DNA from: Nonomuraea antri
GTDB taxonomy: Bacteria; Actinomycetota; Actinomycetes; Streptosporangiales; Streptosporangiaceae
Length of the DNA: 36,364 nt
NCBI RefSeq assembly: GCF_013283785.1
Contig: NZ_JABCPZ010000098.1
Location: 1 to 36,364, forward strand
Direction: 5' to 3'
The stretch's first letter is position 1. Each line of letters starts with the position of its first letter. Below, piece after piece: positions 16,740 to 22,958 of the stretch. Below the pieces are notes generated by a model. The model did no database searches, had not been told where the DNA came from, and saw only the letters and a program-made list of their open reading frames with translations. The translations under genes and the position numbers were made by a program.

Positions 16740-16805
16740 GTACAGCCCCCCCTTGACGATCGTGCAGGGGGGGCTGTACGGTCATTCGTGTAGGTCCCCC
16801 TACAC
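16740..16805. promoter_or_regulatory. Transfer-operon control region: two palindromes and a promoter
   Basis: GTACAGCCCCCCC (16740-16752) and its exact inverse (16767-16779) flank 14 bases that begin with TTGACG, a good -35. TACGGT (16777-16782) lies 18 bp beyond as a -10, so the repeat covers both promoter boxes. A second inverted repeat, GTGTAGG-TCCC-CCTACAC (16788-16805), covers the expected transcription start. A repressor bound here would block initiation. The run of seven C and seven G could instead form a strong hairpin in RNA from the minus side. Confidence 0.65.
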
Positions 16806-16864
16806 GGCGGCTAGCCGGGGCAACCGGAGGTCCGCGCGAAGGCTCGAACAGGAGGTGATCAACG

Positions 16865-17077
16865 GTGAACGGCCTTGAAGACGCACGACTCTCCCGCTTG
16901 ATCACGATCCTTCGCACCGTGGCGGAACTGCTGGACAACTGCGCGGATGGGGTGGCGTCCGGTGTTCTCGCCGCCACGCTGCTGCTGGTGATCATCGCGC
17001 TTCACGCCGTAGCCGACGCGCTGGAGACCTGCCCCGACGTGCTCACCCTCTACATCCCGCGTGCTGGAAGGAGCTGA
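16865..17077 (+). CDS. Small membrane protein (transfer operon, gene 1)
   Basis: A 70-residue protein with one clear hydrophobic segment (GVLAATLLLVIIALHAVADAL, about residues 33-53) after an amphipathic N-terminus. The GTG start at 16865 follows an exceptional ribosome site, AGGAGGTGAT, which recurs in front of several genes of this operon. It is the first gene after the palindromic promoter. Small membrane proteins are common before the translocase gene in actinomycete transfer regions (Spd-type spread proteins), but I cannot match this one to a named Spd. Confidence 0.7.
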   Translation: MNGLEDARLSRLITILRTVAELLDNCADGVASGVLAATLLLVIIALHAVADALETCPDVLTLYIPRAGRS

Positions 17078-17082
17078 TCACG

Positions 17083-17460
17083 ATGACACCCACACACGAC
17101 AACGCGAACCGTCGCGCCCGGCTCATCGCGGACCTGCACAGGTTCGCCGACCACCTGGAGGCACATCCGCACGTGCCGATCCCCAGGCTCGGCCCGGTCC
17201 GGGTGCACGTCCACCCGCTCTACGACACCCTCGCCGGCACCGAGGCCGAAGCCATCGCCGAGCTTGAGCGCCTGGCCGACCTGATGGACACCCCCGTCAC
17301 GGTGCGGCATGGGCATCACGTCGCCTGCAAGGAGTTCGGCCTGATCACCTATGAGTTGGTGGTCGTCACCGACGCTGCCATGGGCGTTGCCGAGGCCCGT
17401 AGGTCCTACGAGAACGTGATCGTTCTCGATGCCGTTCCCCCGTCACCTGATGGGGTCTGA
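17083..17460 (+). CDS. Unknown soluble protein (transfer operon, gene 2)
   Basis: A 125-residue protein of a type often seen before the FtsK-like gene in actinomycete integrative elements, with no known function. The N-terminal helix (RARLIADLHRFADHLEAHP) resembles that of many such proteins. A central helix (TEAEAIAELERLADLMD) is followed by a beta-rich part (PVTVRHGHHVACKEFGLITYELVVVTD). No membrane segment is seen. ATG 17083 lies behind GGAAGGAGCTGAT. Its stop abuts the next ATG at 17461 with no gap. Confidence 0.75.
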   Translation: MTPTHDNANRRARLIADLHRFADHLEAHPHVPIPRLGPVRVHVHPLYDTLAGTEAEAIAELERLADLMDTPVTVRHGHHVACKEFGLITYELVVVTDAAMGVAEARRSYENVIVLDAVPPSPDGV

Positions 17461-17697
17461 ATGGACGTGGCCTTAATGCTCGTCCTGCTCGCGGTCATGG
17501 TCGCGCTGGCCGCCCTGGCGCTGTTCCTAGTGCTGGTCTGCGGCATCCGCGCTGATGACCGCGCCAAGGAACCGTACCGAGGCCCACGCAACGAGGTGGA
17601 GCAGCTGACGCGCCGGCTGCTCATCTACGCCCGTCCCCGGGAACGGCCCGGGGACGTCGCATCCGCCCCCGTCCGCGACCGAGACAGAAGGAGGTGA
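17461..17697 (+). CDS. Small single-span membrane protein (transfer operon, gene 3)
   Basis: A 78-residue protein with a hydrophobic N-terminal segment (about residues 3-28) and a basic cytoplasmic tail rich in Arg. The ATG follows the previous stop directly. Its stop TGA at 17695-17697 lies within the GAGGTGATA that serves as the ribosome site of the next small gene, so the two are coupled. It is probably a Spd-like accessory membrane protein by context; the sequence alone assigns no function. Confidence 0.7.
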   Translation: MDVALMLVLLAVMVALAALALFLVLVCGIRADDRAKEPYRGPRNEVEQLTRRLLIYARPRERPGDVASAPVRDRDRRR

Positions 17698-17702
17698 TAC
17701 CG

Positions 17703-17831
17703 CTGCGCACATTCCCGCTGGGCCGTAGGTGCCCGTGTCGTGCCGCGCTGGAGTTCGGCAGCACGCGTTGCCGCAAGTGTCGTGCTCGGGCTCGCTGGCG
17801 TCGCCGTAAGGCCCGTCACGACGGCATTTGA
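17703..17831 (+). CDS. 42-residue Cys/Arg-rich protein with probable CTG start (transfer operon, gene 4)
   Basis: A short frame with the motifs RRCPCRAALEFGSTRCRKC followed by a strongly basic tail (RARARWRRRKARHDG). The two CxC/CxxC pairs suggest a single zinc-binding knuckle, and the tail suggests nucleic-acid binding. AGGAGG (17689-17694) stands eight bases before CTG 17703. The only alternative in-frame start, GTG 17694, lies inside the Shine-Dalgarno itself. A CTG start is rare, so the start needs experimental support. It fills an otherwise empty gap in a tightly packed operon, which argues that it is a gene. Confidence 0.55.
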   Translation: MRTFPLGRRCPCRAALEFGSTRCRKCRARARWRRRKARHDGI

Positions 17832-17887
17832 ACCCCGCCCGACGTTCTGCGCGTCCGTCACGCGAATTGGAAGGGAGGTGATGCGAC

Positions 17888-18079
17888 GTGACCGTCTCGA
17901 TTCCCCTCGTGGTGCTGGTCGGGCTGCTCGTCCTGGTGGCCGTGCGCTTCCTGAGACTGCGCCTGTGGATGGCGCTGATCTGCGCCGTGTTCGGCTACCT
18001 GCTGGCCGCAACCGCCCTGGCACCCGATCTCGACCGCGCCCTGAGGGCGTTCCTGGACTGGGTGACCCCCGGTTCCTGA
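17888..18079 (+). CDS. Small two-helix membrane protein (transfer operon, gene 5)
   Basis: A 63-residue protein with two hydrophobic helices (IPLVVLVGLLVLVAVRFL and LWMALICAVFGYLLAATAL) joined by a short Arg-rich turn. The GTG start follows GGAAGGGAGGTGATGCGAC. The size and topology match the small Spd-type or TrbL-like membrane proteins that accompany actinomycete translocases, which are thought to help plasmid spread between hyphal compartments. The assignment rests on context only. Confidence 0.7.
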   Translation: MTVSIPLVVLVGLLVLVAVRFLRLRLWMALICAVFGYLLAATALAPDLDRALRAFLDWVTPGS

Positions 18080-18112
18080 CCTGTCCACCGACCCGGAAGA
18101 GGTGATGCCTCA

Positions 18113-18463
18113 GTGACCCACCACCACCCGTACCCTGACCCCGACCTTCAGGAGATCATCGACCGCAACCGTACCGCCCGCGAACTCATCGCCACCTTCG
18201 CCCGATCCACCGCGACCCTGAGCGACCTGTGGCAGCACGTCACCGCCGCTCTTGGCGACACGCCCGTCCTGATCACCGAGATATTCAGACTGCGCAGCAC
18301 GATCAGCAAAACCCGGCTCAGCCGAGCCAACCTCATCGCGTCCATACGCGCGACGTTGGCCGCTCACGCCGACGGGGAGAGCGACCCGCTGTCCTACCTG
18401 CGTGACGAACTCGCCGACCAGGCACACGACGGCACCCACCCCACTGCGGACGGTGCCCCATGA
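18113..18463 (+). CDS. Unknown helical protein (transfer operon, gene 6)
   Basis: A 116-residue, mostly helical soluble protein with a His/Pro-rich start (THHHPYPDPD) and long amphipathic stretches (ELIATFARSTATLSDLWQHV, RANLIASIRATLAAHADG). I do not recognise the family. The GTG start lies behind AAGAGGTGAT. The stop overlaps the ATG of the FtsK-like gene by four bases (ATGA at 18460), so its amount is tied to that of the translocase and it may be a partner protein. Confidence 0.7.
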   Translation: MTHHHPYPDPDLQEIIDRNRTARELIATFARSTATLSDLWQHVTAALGDTPVLITEIFRLRSTISKTRLSRANLIASIRATLAAHADGESDPLSYLRDELADQAHDGTHPTADGAP

Positions 18464-20733
18464 CCTGGCCACCACCAGACCCCGACGACACAGGCGCGCC
18501 CCCGCCTGCCGCTCCGCTGAGCGGGTTCGCCTGGCCCGACCCGCCCTCAAGCAGCGAGCACGCTTCGGCAGAGGCCGGCAACGGCGGCAACGGTCGCGCC
18601 CACGACCACGACCACACTCCCGACCACGACGACCAGGGCGCCCAAGAGGATGCGTTCTACGACCGTGAGTCGGTTCCCGCCGATCAACCAGTGATCGGGC
18701 CGCCGGTTGATCGCCCCGACGACGACGGCGTACCCTCCGACCGGTCGTCGACCGGTCGGGGGCGTGCCCCGATCCTGCCCACCTGGACGCGCACGGCGGC
18801 CGGTAGACGCGCCATGCTCGCCTGGTGGATCAGGGACGCCGGATATCTGGTCGGTTATCACGCGGTGAGGTTGCCCAAGTACGCGGCCAAGACCTTGGTC
18901 TATGCGCCCGTCGGGCTCTTGTCCGGCATCGGCCGCGTGCTGCGCTGGGCCACCGCAGAAGACGGCAACCGGGCGTTGCGGCAGGCCGCCGCCGACCGCA
19001 ACGACCCCGCCACCTGGCTACGGCTGGACAAGCAGCGCGAACGGCAATCGCGCTGGCGCTGGTCGGTGCTGCTGCTGGCCGCCCTGCTCACCGGCGCGGC
19101 CGTGGCGGCCGTGCTCGCGCTGGAGATACGCATCCCGGATGAGGCGTGGTGGGCGCTGCTGGCCGCCTCGCTGCCGCTGCTGGCGCGTGCCGGGCGTCCG
19201 GAGGACAAGCCCATCACCGATCGCGTCAGCCACGGGCCGCGCTATCGCAAGCTCACCGCCGAACTGGTACGGCGCGCCCTGCTGTCCATCGGCGTCGGGG
19301 CGATCAACCAGGCCGTGGCCAAGGATCAGCACGCGATCAGCTTCCCCACCGACATCGCCCGCGACGGTCCCGGACACCTGGCCATCGTCGATCTTCCCTA
19401 CGGAGTGGAGGCGGCCGACGTGGTGGCGCGGCGCGGACGGCTGGCCTCCGCCATGCGGCTACCTCTCGACCAGGTGTGGCCGGAACCGGCCCAAGGCCAC
19501 CCTGGACGGCTGGCGCTATGGGTCGGCTACCAACCGGCCAGCAAGATGCAAACACCGCTCTGGCCGCTGCTGAAGGGCGGCAGCGTGGACGTGTTCGGCT
19601 CACTGCCGATCTTCACCACGCCACGCATGGAGACCGTGAACGCCATGCTGATCTTCCGGAACTGGCTGATCGGCGGACAGCCCGGCTCGGGTAAGACGTT
19701 CCTGCTGCGCCTGCTGGTGCTGGCCGCCAGTCTCGACCCGCGCGCCGAGCTGCGCGGGTACTCCTTCAAGGGCGTCGGCGACTTCGCGGTGGTCGAACCG
19801 GTCTGCGCCGAGTACGGCGACGGCCAGGATGACCAGACCATCGCCAAGGCCGCCGCGCTGATCAAATGGCTGTATCACACCGAATGCCAGCGGCGCGCCG
19901 CCAAGATCGCCCACTATCACGCGCTCGGGATGGCCCCGGAGAACAAGGTCACCCCCGAACTGGCCTCACGCAAGGGATCAGGACTGCACCCGCTCGTGGT
20001 CTTCCTCAGCGAGGTGCAAGAGCTGTTCCAGCACAAGGATCACGGCACGGAAGCCGGGGACCTGTGCGAGAAGGTGATCAAGCTCGGGCGTGCGCTGGGC
20101 ATCATCCTCCTTCTCGACACCCAGATCCCCGACAAGGACAGCCTGCCCACTGGCATCACCCGCAACGTCAACACCCGCGTGTGCATGTCGGTCCGCGATC
20201 AAGTCGCCAACGACATGATTCTGGGCACCGGCATGTACAAGGCGGGATACCGCGCGACCGTCTTCGAGCCGGGCAACGAGAACGGCCCCGGTGATGCCGG
20301 GTGGGGCGTCGTCGTCGGCGGGGGCAAGCCCGGTGCCCGGCGTAGCTTCGAGGTCAACGCCGACCAGGCCAAGCAGGTCATAGGCAGGGCGATCAAGGCG
20401 CGCACCGAGGCGGGCACCATGCCCGCACCGGATACGCAGACCCGGCCCGACCCCCCTGCCTATGACCTGCTGGCCGATGTTGCCAGGGTCTGGCCTGCGG
20501 GGGAAGACGGGGCGTGGAACGAAGCCCTGTGCGAACGGCTGGCCGAGCTGCGGCCCGAGATCTACGGCGGCTGGCAGTCCGAACAGCTCACCAGCGCCCT
20601 CAAGCCTCTCGGCGTCAAGGTCCGTGACATCAGCCGCCGCCGAGACGGCAAGCAGCGGGTCAGACGTGGCATTCGCCGCGTCGATCTCACCGCTGCGACC
20701 ACTGAGCGTGAGCGAAAGCGGCACGTGGACTGA
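18460..20733 (+). CDS. FtsK/SpoIIIE-family DNA translocase (TraB-like transfer protein)
   Basis: A 757-residue membrane-anchored ATPase. The first 110 residues are Pro/Asp/His-rich and probably disordered. Hydrophobic segments lie near 145-165, 205-225 and 228-245. The motor domain has Walker A GQPGSGKT at residues 406-413 and a Walker B-like LVVFLSEVQELF at 512-523, where Ser replaces the usual Asp before Glu518. The C-terminal 80 residues (LADVARVW, WNEALCERLAELRPEIYGGW, LTSALKPLGVKVRD) form a probable winged helix, like the gamma or DNA-recognition domains of FtsK and TraB. Such proteins move double-stranded plasmid DNA between mycelia in actinomycetes. The repeat array at 20746-20831, just downstream, is its likely target. 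Confidence 0.9.
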   Translation: MTWPPPDPDDTGAPPPAAPLSGFAWPDPPSSSEHASAEAGNGGNGRAHDHDHTPDHDDQGAQEDAFYDRESVPADQPVIGPPVDRPDDDGVPSDRSSTGRGRAPILPTWTRTAAGRRAMLAWWIRDAGYLVGYHAVRLPKYAAKTLVYAPVGLLSGIGRVLRWATAEDGNRALRQAAADRNDPATWLRLDKQRERQSRWRWSVLLLAALLTGAAVAAVLALEIRIPDEAWWALLAASLPLLARAGRPEDKPITDRVSHGPRYRKLTAELVRRALLSIGVGAINQAVAKDQHAISFPTDIARDGPGHLAIVDLPYGVEAADVVARRGRLASAMRLPLDQVWPEPAQGHPGRLALWVGYQPASKMQTPLWPLLKGGSVDVFGSLPIFTTPRMETVNAMLIFRNWLIGGQPGSGKTFLLRLLVLAASLDPRAELRGYSFKGVGDFAVVEPVCAEYGDGQDDQTIAKAAALIKWLYHTECQRRAAKIAHYHALGMAPENKVTPELASRKGSGLHPLVVFLSEVQELFQHKDHGTEAGDLCEKVIKLGRALGIILLLDTQIPDKDSLPTGITRNVNTRVCMSVRDQVANDMILGTGMYKAGYRATVFEPGNENGPGDAGWGVVVGGGKPGARRSFEVNADQAKQVIGRAIKARTEAGTMPAPDTQTRPDPPAYDLLADVARVWPAGEDGAWNEALCERLAELRPEIYGGWQSEQLTSALKPLGVKVRDISRRRDGKQRVRRGIRRVDLTAATTERERKRHVD

Positions 20734-20745
20734 TCCATCAAGGGC

Positions 20746-20833
20746 GCTACCGGTAGCAGCCACCCCTGCTACCGGTAGCAGCCCCGCTAGCACCTCAAAC
20801 CGCCTATGACCAGGCCGGTAGCAGGTAGCAGCC
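20746..20833. repeat. GGTAGCAG repeat array with 12-bp palindromes (candidate clt/transfer locus)
   Basis: The 8-mer GGTAGCAG occurs at 20752, 20774, 20817 and 20824. The first two copies sit in identical 16-bp units (20746-20761 and 20768-20783, 22 bp apart), each beginning with the perfect palindrome GCTACCGGTAGC. The last two copies overlap by one base. The array starts 13 bp after the translocase stop. In actinomycete plasmids TraB binds short 8-bp repeats in a clt locus near its own gene, so this is the best transfer-site candidate. A replication-type iteron origin is the alternative, but no initiator gene is seen. Confidence 0.65.
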
Positions 20834-20872
20834 CGAACTGCCGGCCACCCGAAAACCCCTCAGGAGGTGGTT

Positions 20873-21124
20873 TTGACCCCACACACGCTCGCCGCTACCG
20901 CAGCAATCGCTGTCCCGATCCTGCTCACACTGAGCTATATCTACCTCTGCTACGAGCGCCCCTTCCGCGAACACCGACGCTGCCAGGGCACCGGCCGCAT
21001 CCCCTACCTGTTCGGCCGTGGCTGGCGCTTCTGCCCCCGCTGCAACGGCACCGGCCTACGCCTGCGGATCGGCCGCCGCATTTGGAACCACGCCCGCAGA
21101 CTCCACCGCGACGGCACCCGATGA
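20873..21124 (+). CDS. Small membrane protein with Cys-Gly zinc-ribbon motifs
   Basis: An 83-residue protein. An N-terminal helix (AATAAIAVPILLTLSYIYLCY) is followed by two related motifs, CQGTGR and CPRCNGTG, which resemble the CxxCxGxG repeats of DnaJ-type zinc fingers, then a basic tail (RIGRRIWNHARRLHR). Proteins with this Cys-GTG layout recur downstream of FtsK-like genes in actinomycete elements, without known function. TTG 20873 is preferred because AGGAGG (20862-20867) lies five bases upstream. The track-like start GTG 20867 would overlap that ribosome site. The stop overlaps ATG 21121 (ATGA). Confidence 0.72.
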   Translation: MTPHTLAATAAIAVPILLTLSYIYLCYERPFREHRRCQGTGRIPYLFGRGWRFCPRCNGTGLRLRIGRRIWNHARRLHRDGTR

Positions 21125-21228
21125 CCCCTCGTTCAACACCGCCACGGAGAAAGGGGGTGATGACCCACGGCAGAGGACGCCGCCGACAAACCGGAACCGG
21201 AAGAGGTGAACGCCCATACGGCGAATGA
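21121..21228 (+). CDS. Possible 35-residue basic peptide
   Basis: The ATG at 21121 overlaps the previous stop (ATGA) and opens a 35-codon frame, very rich in Arg, Gly and Pro (MTPRSTPPRRKG, then HGRGRRRQTGTGRGERPYGE). An internal ATG 21160 follows GAAAGGGGGTG. The composition is low complexity, and an overlapping frame (21206-21352) looks at least as gene-like, so this may be chance. Confidence 0.3.
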   Translation: MTPRSTPPRRKGVMTHGRGRRRQTGTGRGERPYGE

Positions 21229-21352
21229 TTCAGAAAGGGAGATCGTGACCATCCTTCCCCAGGACTTCAGAATCCCCGAAGTGCTCGCGCACATCGAAGC
21301 CGGAAGGATTGTGCACGTCATTCCCGCACCACAAACCCCGCCGTCCGCCTGA
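21206..21352 (+). CDS. Small protein of unknown function (end of transfer operon)
   Basis: A 48-codon frame from GTG 21206 to TGA 21350-21352, or 35 codons if GTG 21245 is used. The latter follows AGGGAG at 21236-21241, three bases away, a tight but possible spacing. The later part (TILPQDFRIPEVLAHIEAGR, then IVHVIPAPQTPPSA) has the alternating pattern of a real folded peptide. It lies directly before the terminator hairpin, as a last gene of the operon would. The family is not recognised. Confidence 0.45.
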   Translation: MNAHTANDSEREIVTILPQDFRIPEVLAHIEAGRIVHVIPAPQTPPSA

Positions 21353-21363
21353 CCACAGAAAGA

Positions 21364-21392
21364 GGCTCGCCCGGCATGTCGCCGGGCGAGCC
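21364..21392. terminator. Bidirectional terminator between transfer operon and integrase
   Basis: GGCTCGCCCGGC (21364-21375) and GCCGGGCGAGCC (21381-21392) form a perfect 12-bp stem with a 5-base loop. T-rich sequence follows on both strands (CTTTGCTG on plus, TCTTTCTG on minus), so it can end both the plus operon and the convergent integrase gene. Confidence 0.8.
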
Positions 21393-21436
21393 CTTTGCTG
21401 TTCCGCGTGCTGTCTCACACGTGGCGGGTTTCTCGG

Positions 21437-22876
21437 CTAGGTGGCCGGACGCCGGAAACAAAAGCCGTTACCGAGATCCACGATCGCATCCGCATCCGCG
21501 ATACCCTTCGAGTTCGCCGCTACATCGAGACCGATTATCCACTGCCCTTGGCGATGGGCAAGGGCGATTCCCAACGGCTTTTTGGCAGCGCGGACCATTC
21601 CGCGTTTGACGGTGTCATCCCCGTCTTTCCACATTTGGGCCACCGTCTGCCCGGTGGGGGCGTAGTCGAACCTGTCGGGCACGATCACGTACCCCTCTAT
21701 CCGAGCCTTGATCGCCTTGCGCTGCGCGACCAGCGCGTCTAGCTCGTCATCGTCTTCGGTGGCAGAAAGACGCGCTTGTATCTTGCGGAGTTCAGCGTTC
21801 AGCGCGTCTAGCTCATGGGCGTTTCCCGCTACTCGCTGGAATGCGAGAATGTCTGTCGTATCGCTGGCGAACATGCCAGCAATCAAGTCGATTACGGGTT
21901 GTGCTAGACAGCCCTTGAAGCGTCCGCAGGAAATACGTATCTTTGGGGTTCCTCCACACCGTAGCTTGGGGACACGCGGCTGGCCTTGCCGAGTCTTGCC
22001 AGCGTTCACAAAAAGCTTTCCGCCGCATGCCGGGCAGTCAAGCATGCCGCTTATCCAGTTAGATGGCGTCGCAATGGGACGGCCGCCTTTGTTCGCCCTG
22101 AATTTCGTGTTATTGGCGTCCAGCACTCTGTTAGCGCGCCACCACAACGAAGAATCGACCACCGGAGTGACTTCATGCGTCCATGTCTCGGTTACACCCT
22201 CATGCGTGTACTGACATTCCTCGACCCCTGTGTGATTCGCCGCGAATCGGATTAGAATCCTGAGAGACTTCGAATGCAGATTGTAGCTGCGGCCGAGAGA
22301 CGACAGAGACTCGCCGTTTGCGAGTCGCTCGTAAACATCTCTGACGGCTTCCGGGTCCGTGCAATAAGCCTGCTTCGCGTAGCGCTCACCTTTAGTCGCC
22401 CAGAACGGGGGTAGCGAGGCGTGATGCGCTTTGTTCGCGATAATCATGGAGATTCCACGGTAAGTGTGGCTCTTTATCGTTCTGGACTTCTCGGCATTAG
22501 CGTGCTGCGCGACAAGCGTAACGATACGCCCGGCAAAGTCAGTCCGGCCGAACTGAGGCTCGCTGATTGAGATTATGTCTCCACCAGCAGAGCGGATCGA
22601 GAGCAGGATTTCAGCCTGTGCGTCCAGGTCTTCCCGTCGGTCAAGCCGACTCGATTCGGTAACGATAAGAGCCGCATAGTCGCCACGCTGAATATCGGCG
22701 ATTGCCTCACGCAATGCGGGTTCCTGCGTGCCATGGCTTGCGCTGTAACCATGGAGTTTGAACCACTTAACGATAGTGATTTCGCGTTCATGCGCATAGG
22801 ATTCTATGGCCTTGATCTGGCTGGTTTCGTCCTGGCTACCGGTGCTGACTCTCACGAACGCTGCGCTCAGGTTCAC
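21437..22876 (-). CDS. int: Large serine integrase
   Basis: A 479-residue large serine recombinase that should integrate the element at attB and, with an unidentified directionality factor, excise it. The catalytic domain begins AAFVRVSTGSQ (nucleophile S11) and contains SSRLDRREDLDAQ with the conserved Arg pair. The recombinase domain spans about 140-260. A zinc ribbon uses C281 and C284 (CPACGG) with C307 and C317 or C323. A coiled-coil-like stretch follows at 353-395. GTG 22876 is chosen because GGAGGGGAG precedes it; the longer frame to 23038 would read through attR into host sequence. The start lies 79 bp from the att core, as usual for these integrases. The family serves phages (phiC31, Bxb1) and mobile elements. 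Confidence 0.93.
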   Translation of the reverse strand: MNLSAAFVRVSTGSQDETSQIKAIESYAHEREITIVKWFKLHGYSASHGTQEPALREAIADIQRGDYAALIVTESSRLDRREDLDAQAEILLSIRSAGGDIISISEPQFGRTDFAGRIVTLVAQHANAEKSRTIKSHTYRGISMIIANKAHHASLPPFWATKGERYAKQAYCTDPEAVRDVYERLANGESLSSLGRSYNLHSKSLRILIRFAANHTGVEECQYTHEGVTETWTHEVTPVVDSSLWWRANRVLDANNTKFRANKGGRPIATPSNWISGMLDCPACGGKLFVNAGKTRQGQPRVPKLRCGGTPKIRISCGRFKGCLAQPVIDLIAGMFASDTTDILAFQRVAGNAHELDALNAELRKIQARLSATEDDDELDALVAQRKAIKARIEGYVIVPDRFDYAPTGQTVAQMWKDGDDTVKRGMVRAAKKPLGIALAHRQGQWIIGLDVAANSKGIADADAIVDLGNGFCFRRPAT

Positions 22877-22931
22877 GGTTCCGCTCCCCTCCGGTGCTGG
22901 CCAGCGTCCCGTGTGCTGACCCTCCCACACC

Positions 22932-22958
22932 GTGCACACTACCCGGGAGTCTATGACC
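22932..22958. other. attR: attR: element-side arm and core
   Basis: The element-side arm 22932-22954 ends at the core GACC (22955-22958), after which hydrolase sequence resumes. The arm is an imperfect inverse of 13895-13917, with 15 of 23 matches. On the minus strand it includes TAGTGT (22941-22936), a possible integrase -10, whose -35 partner would come from the other element end after circularisation. Confidence 0.8.

Larger units (their letters stand above)
13891..22958. mobile_element. Integrated actinomycete element with serine integrase and FtsK/TraB-like translocase
   Basis: A 9.06 kb insertion bounded by GACC at 13891-13894 and 22955-22958. Deleting 13895-22958 rejoins the hydrolase in frame as WGRHD-PFFPEPG, which identifies both ends to within the 4-bp core. 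Contents from left to right: GntR-type regulator, a three-gene plus operon, a three-gene minus operon, a divergent control region, a run of small transfer-type genes ending in an FtsK-like translocase, a repeat array, two small genes, a terminator and the integrase. The outer left part and the integrase are visibly richer in A/T than the chromosome, while the transfer operon is not, suggesting a mosaic. No RepSA-like initiator, primase or excisionase is recognisable. Autonomy for transfer is unproven. Confidence 0.93.

Noticed and set aside
20746..20833. CRISPR array
   Set aside because: Only four 8-bp repeats with irregular spacing and no cas genes; fits protein-binding repeats better.
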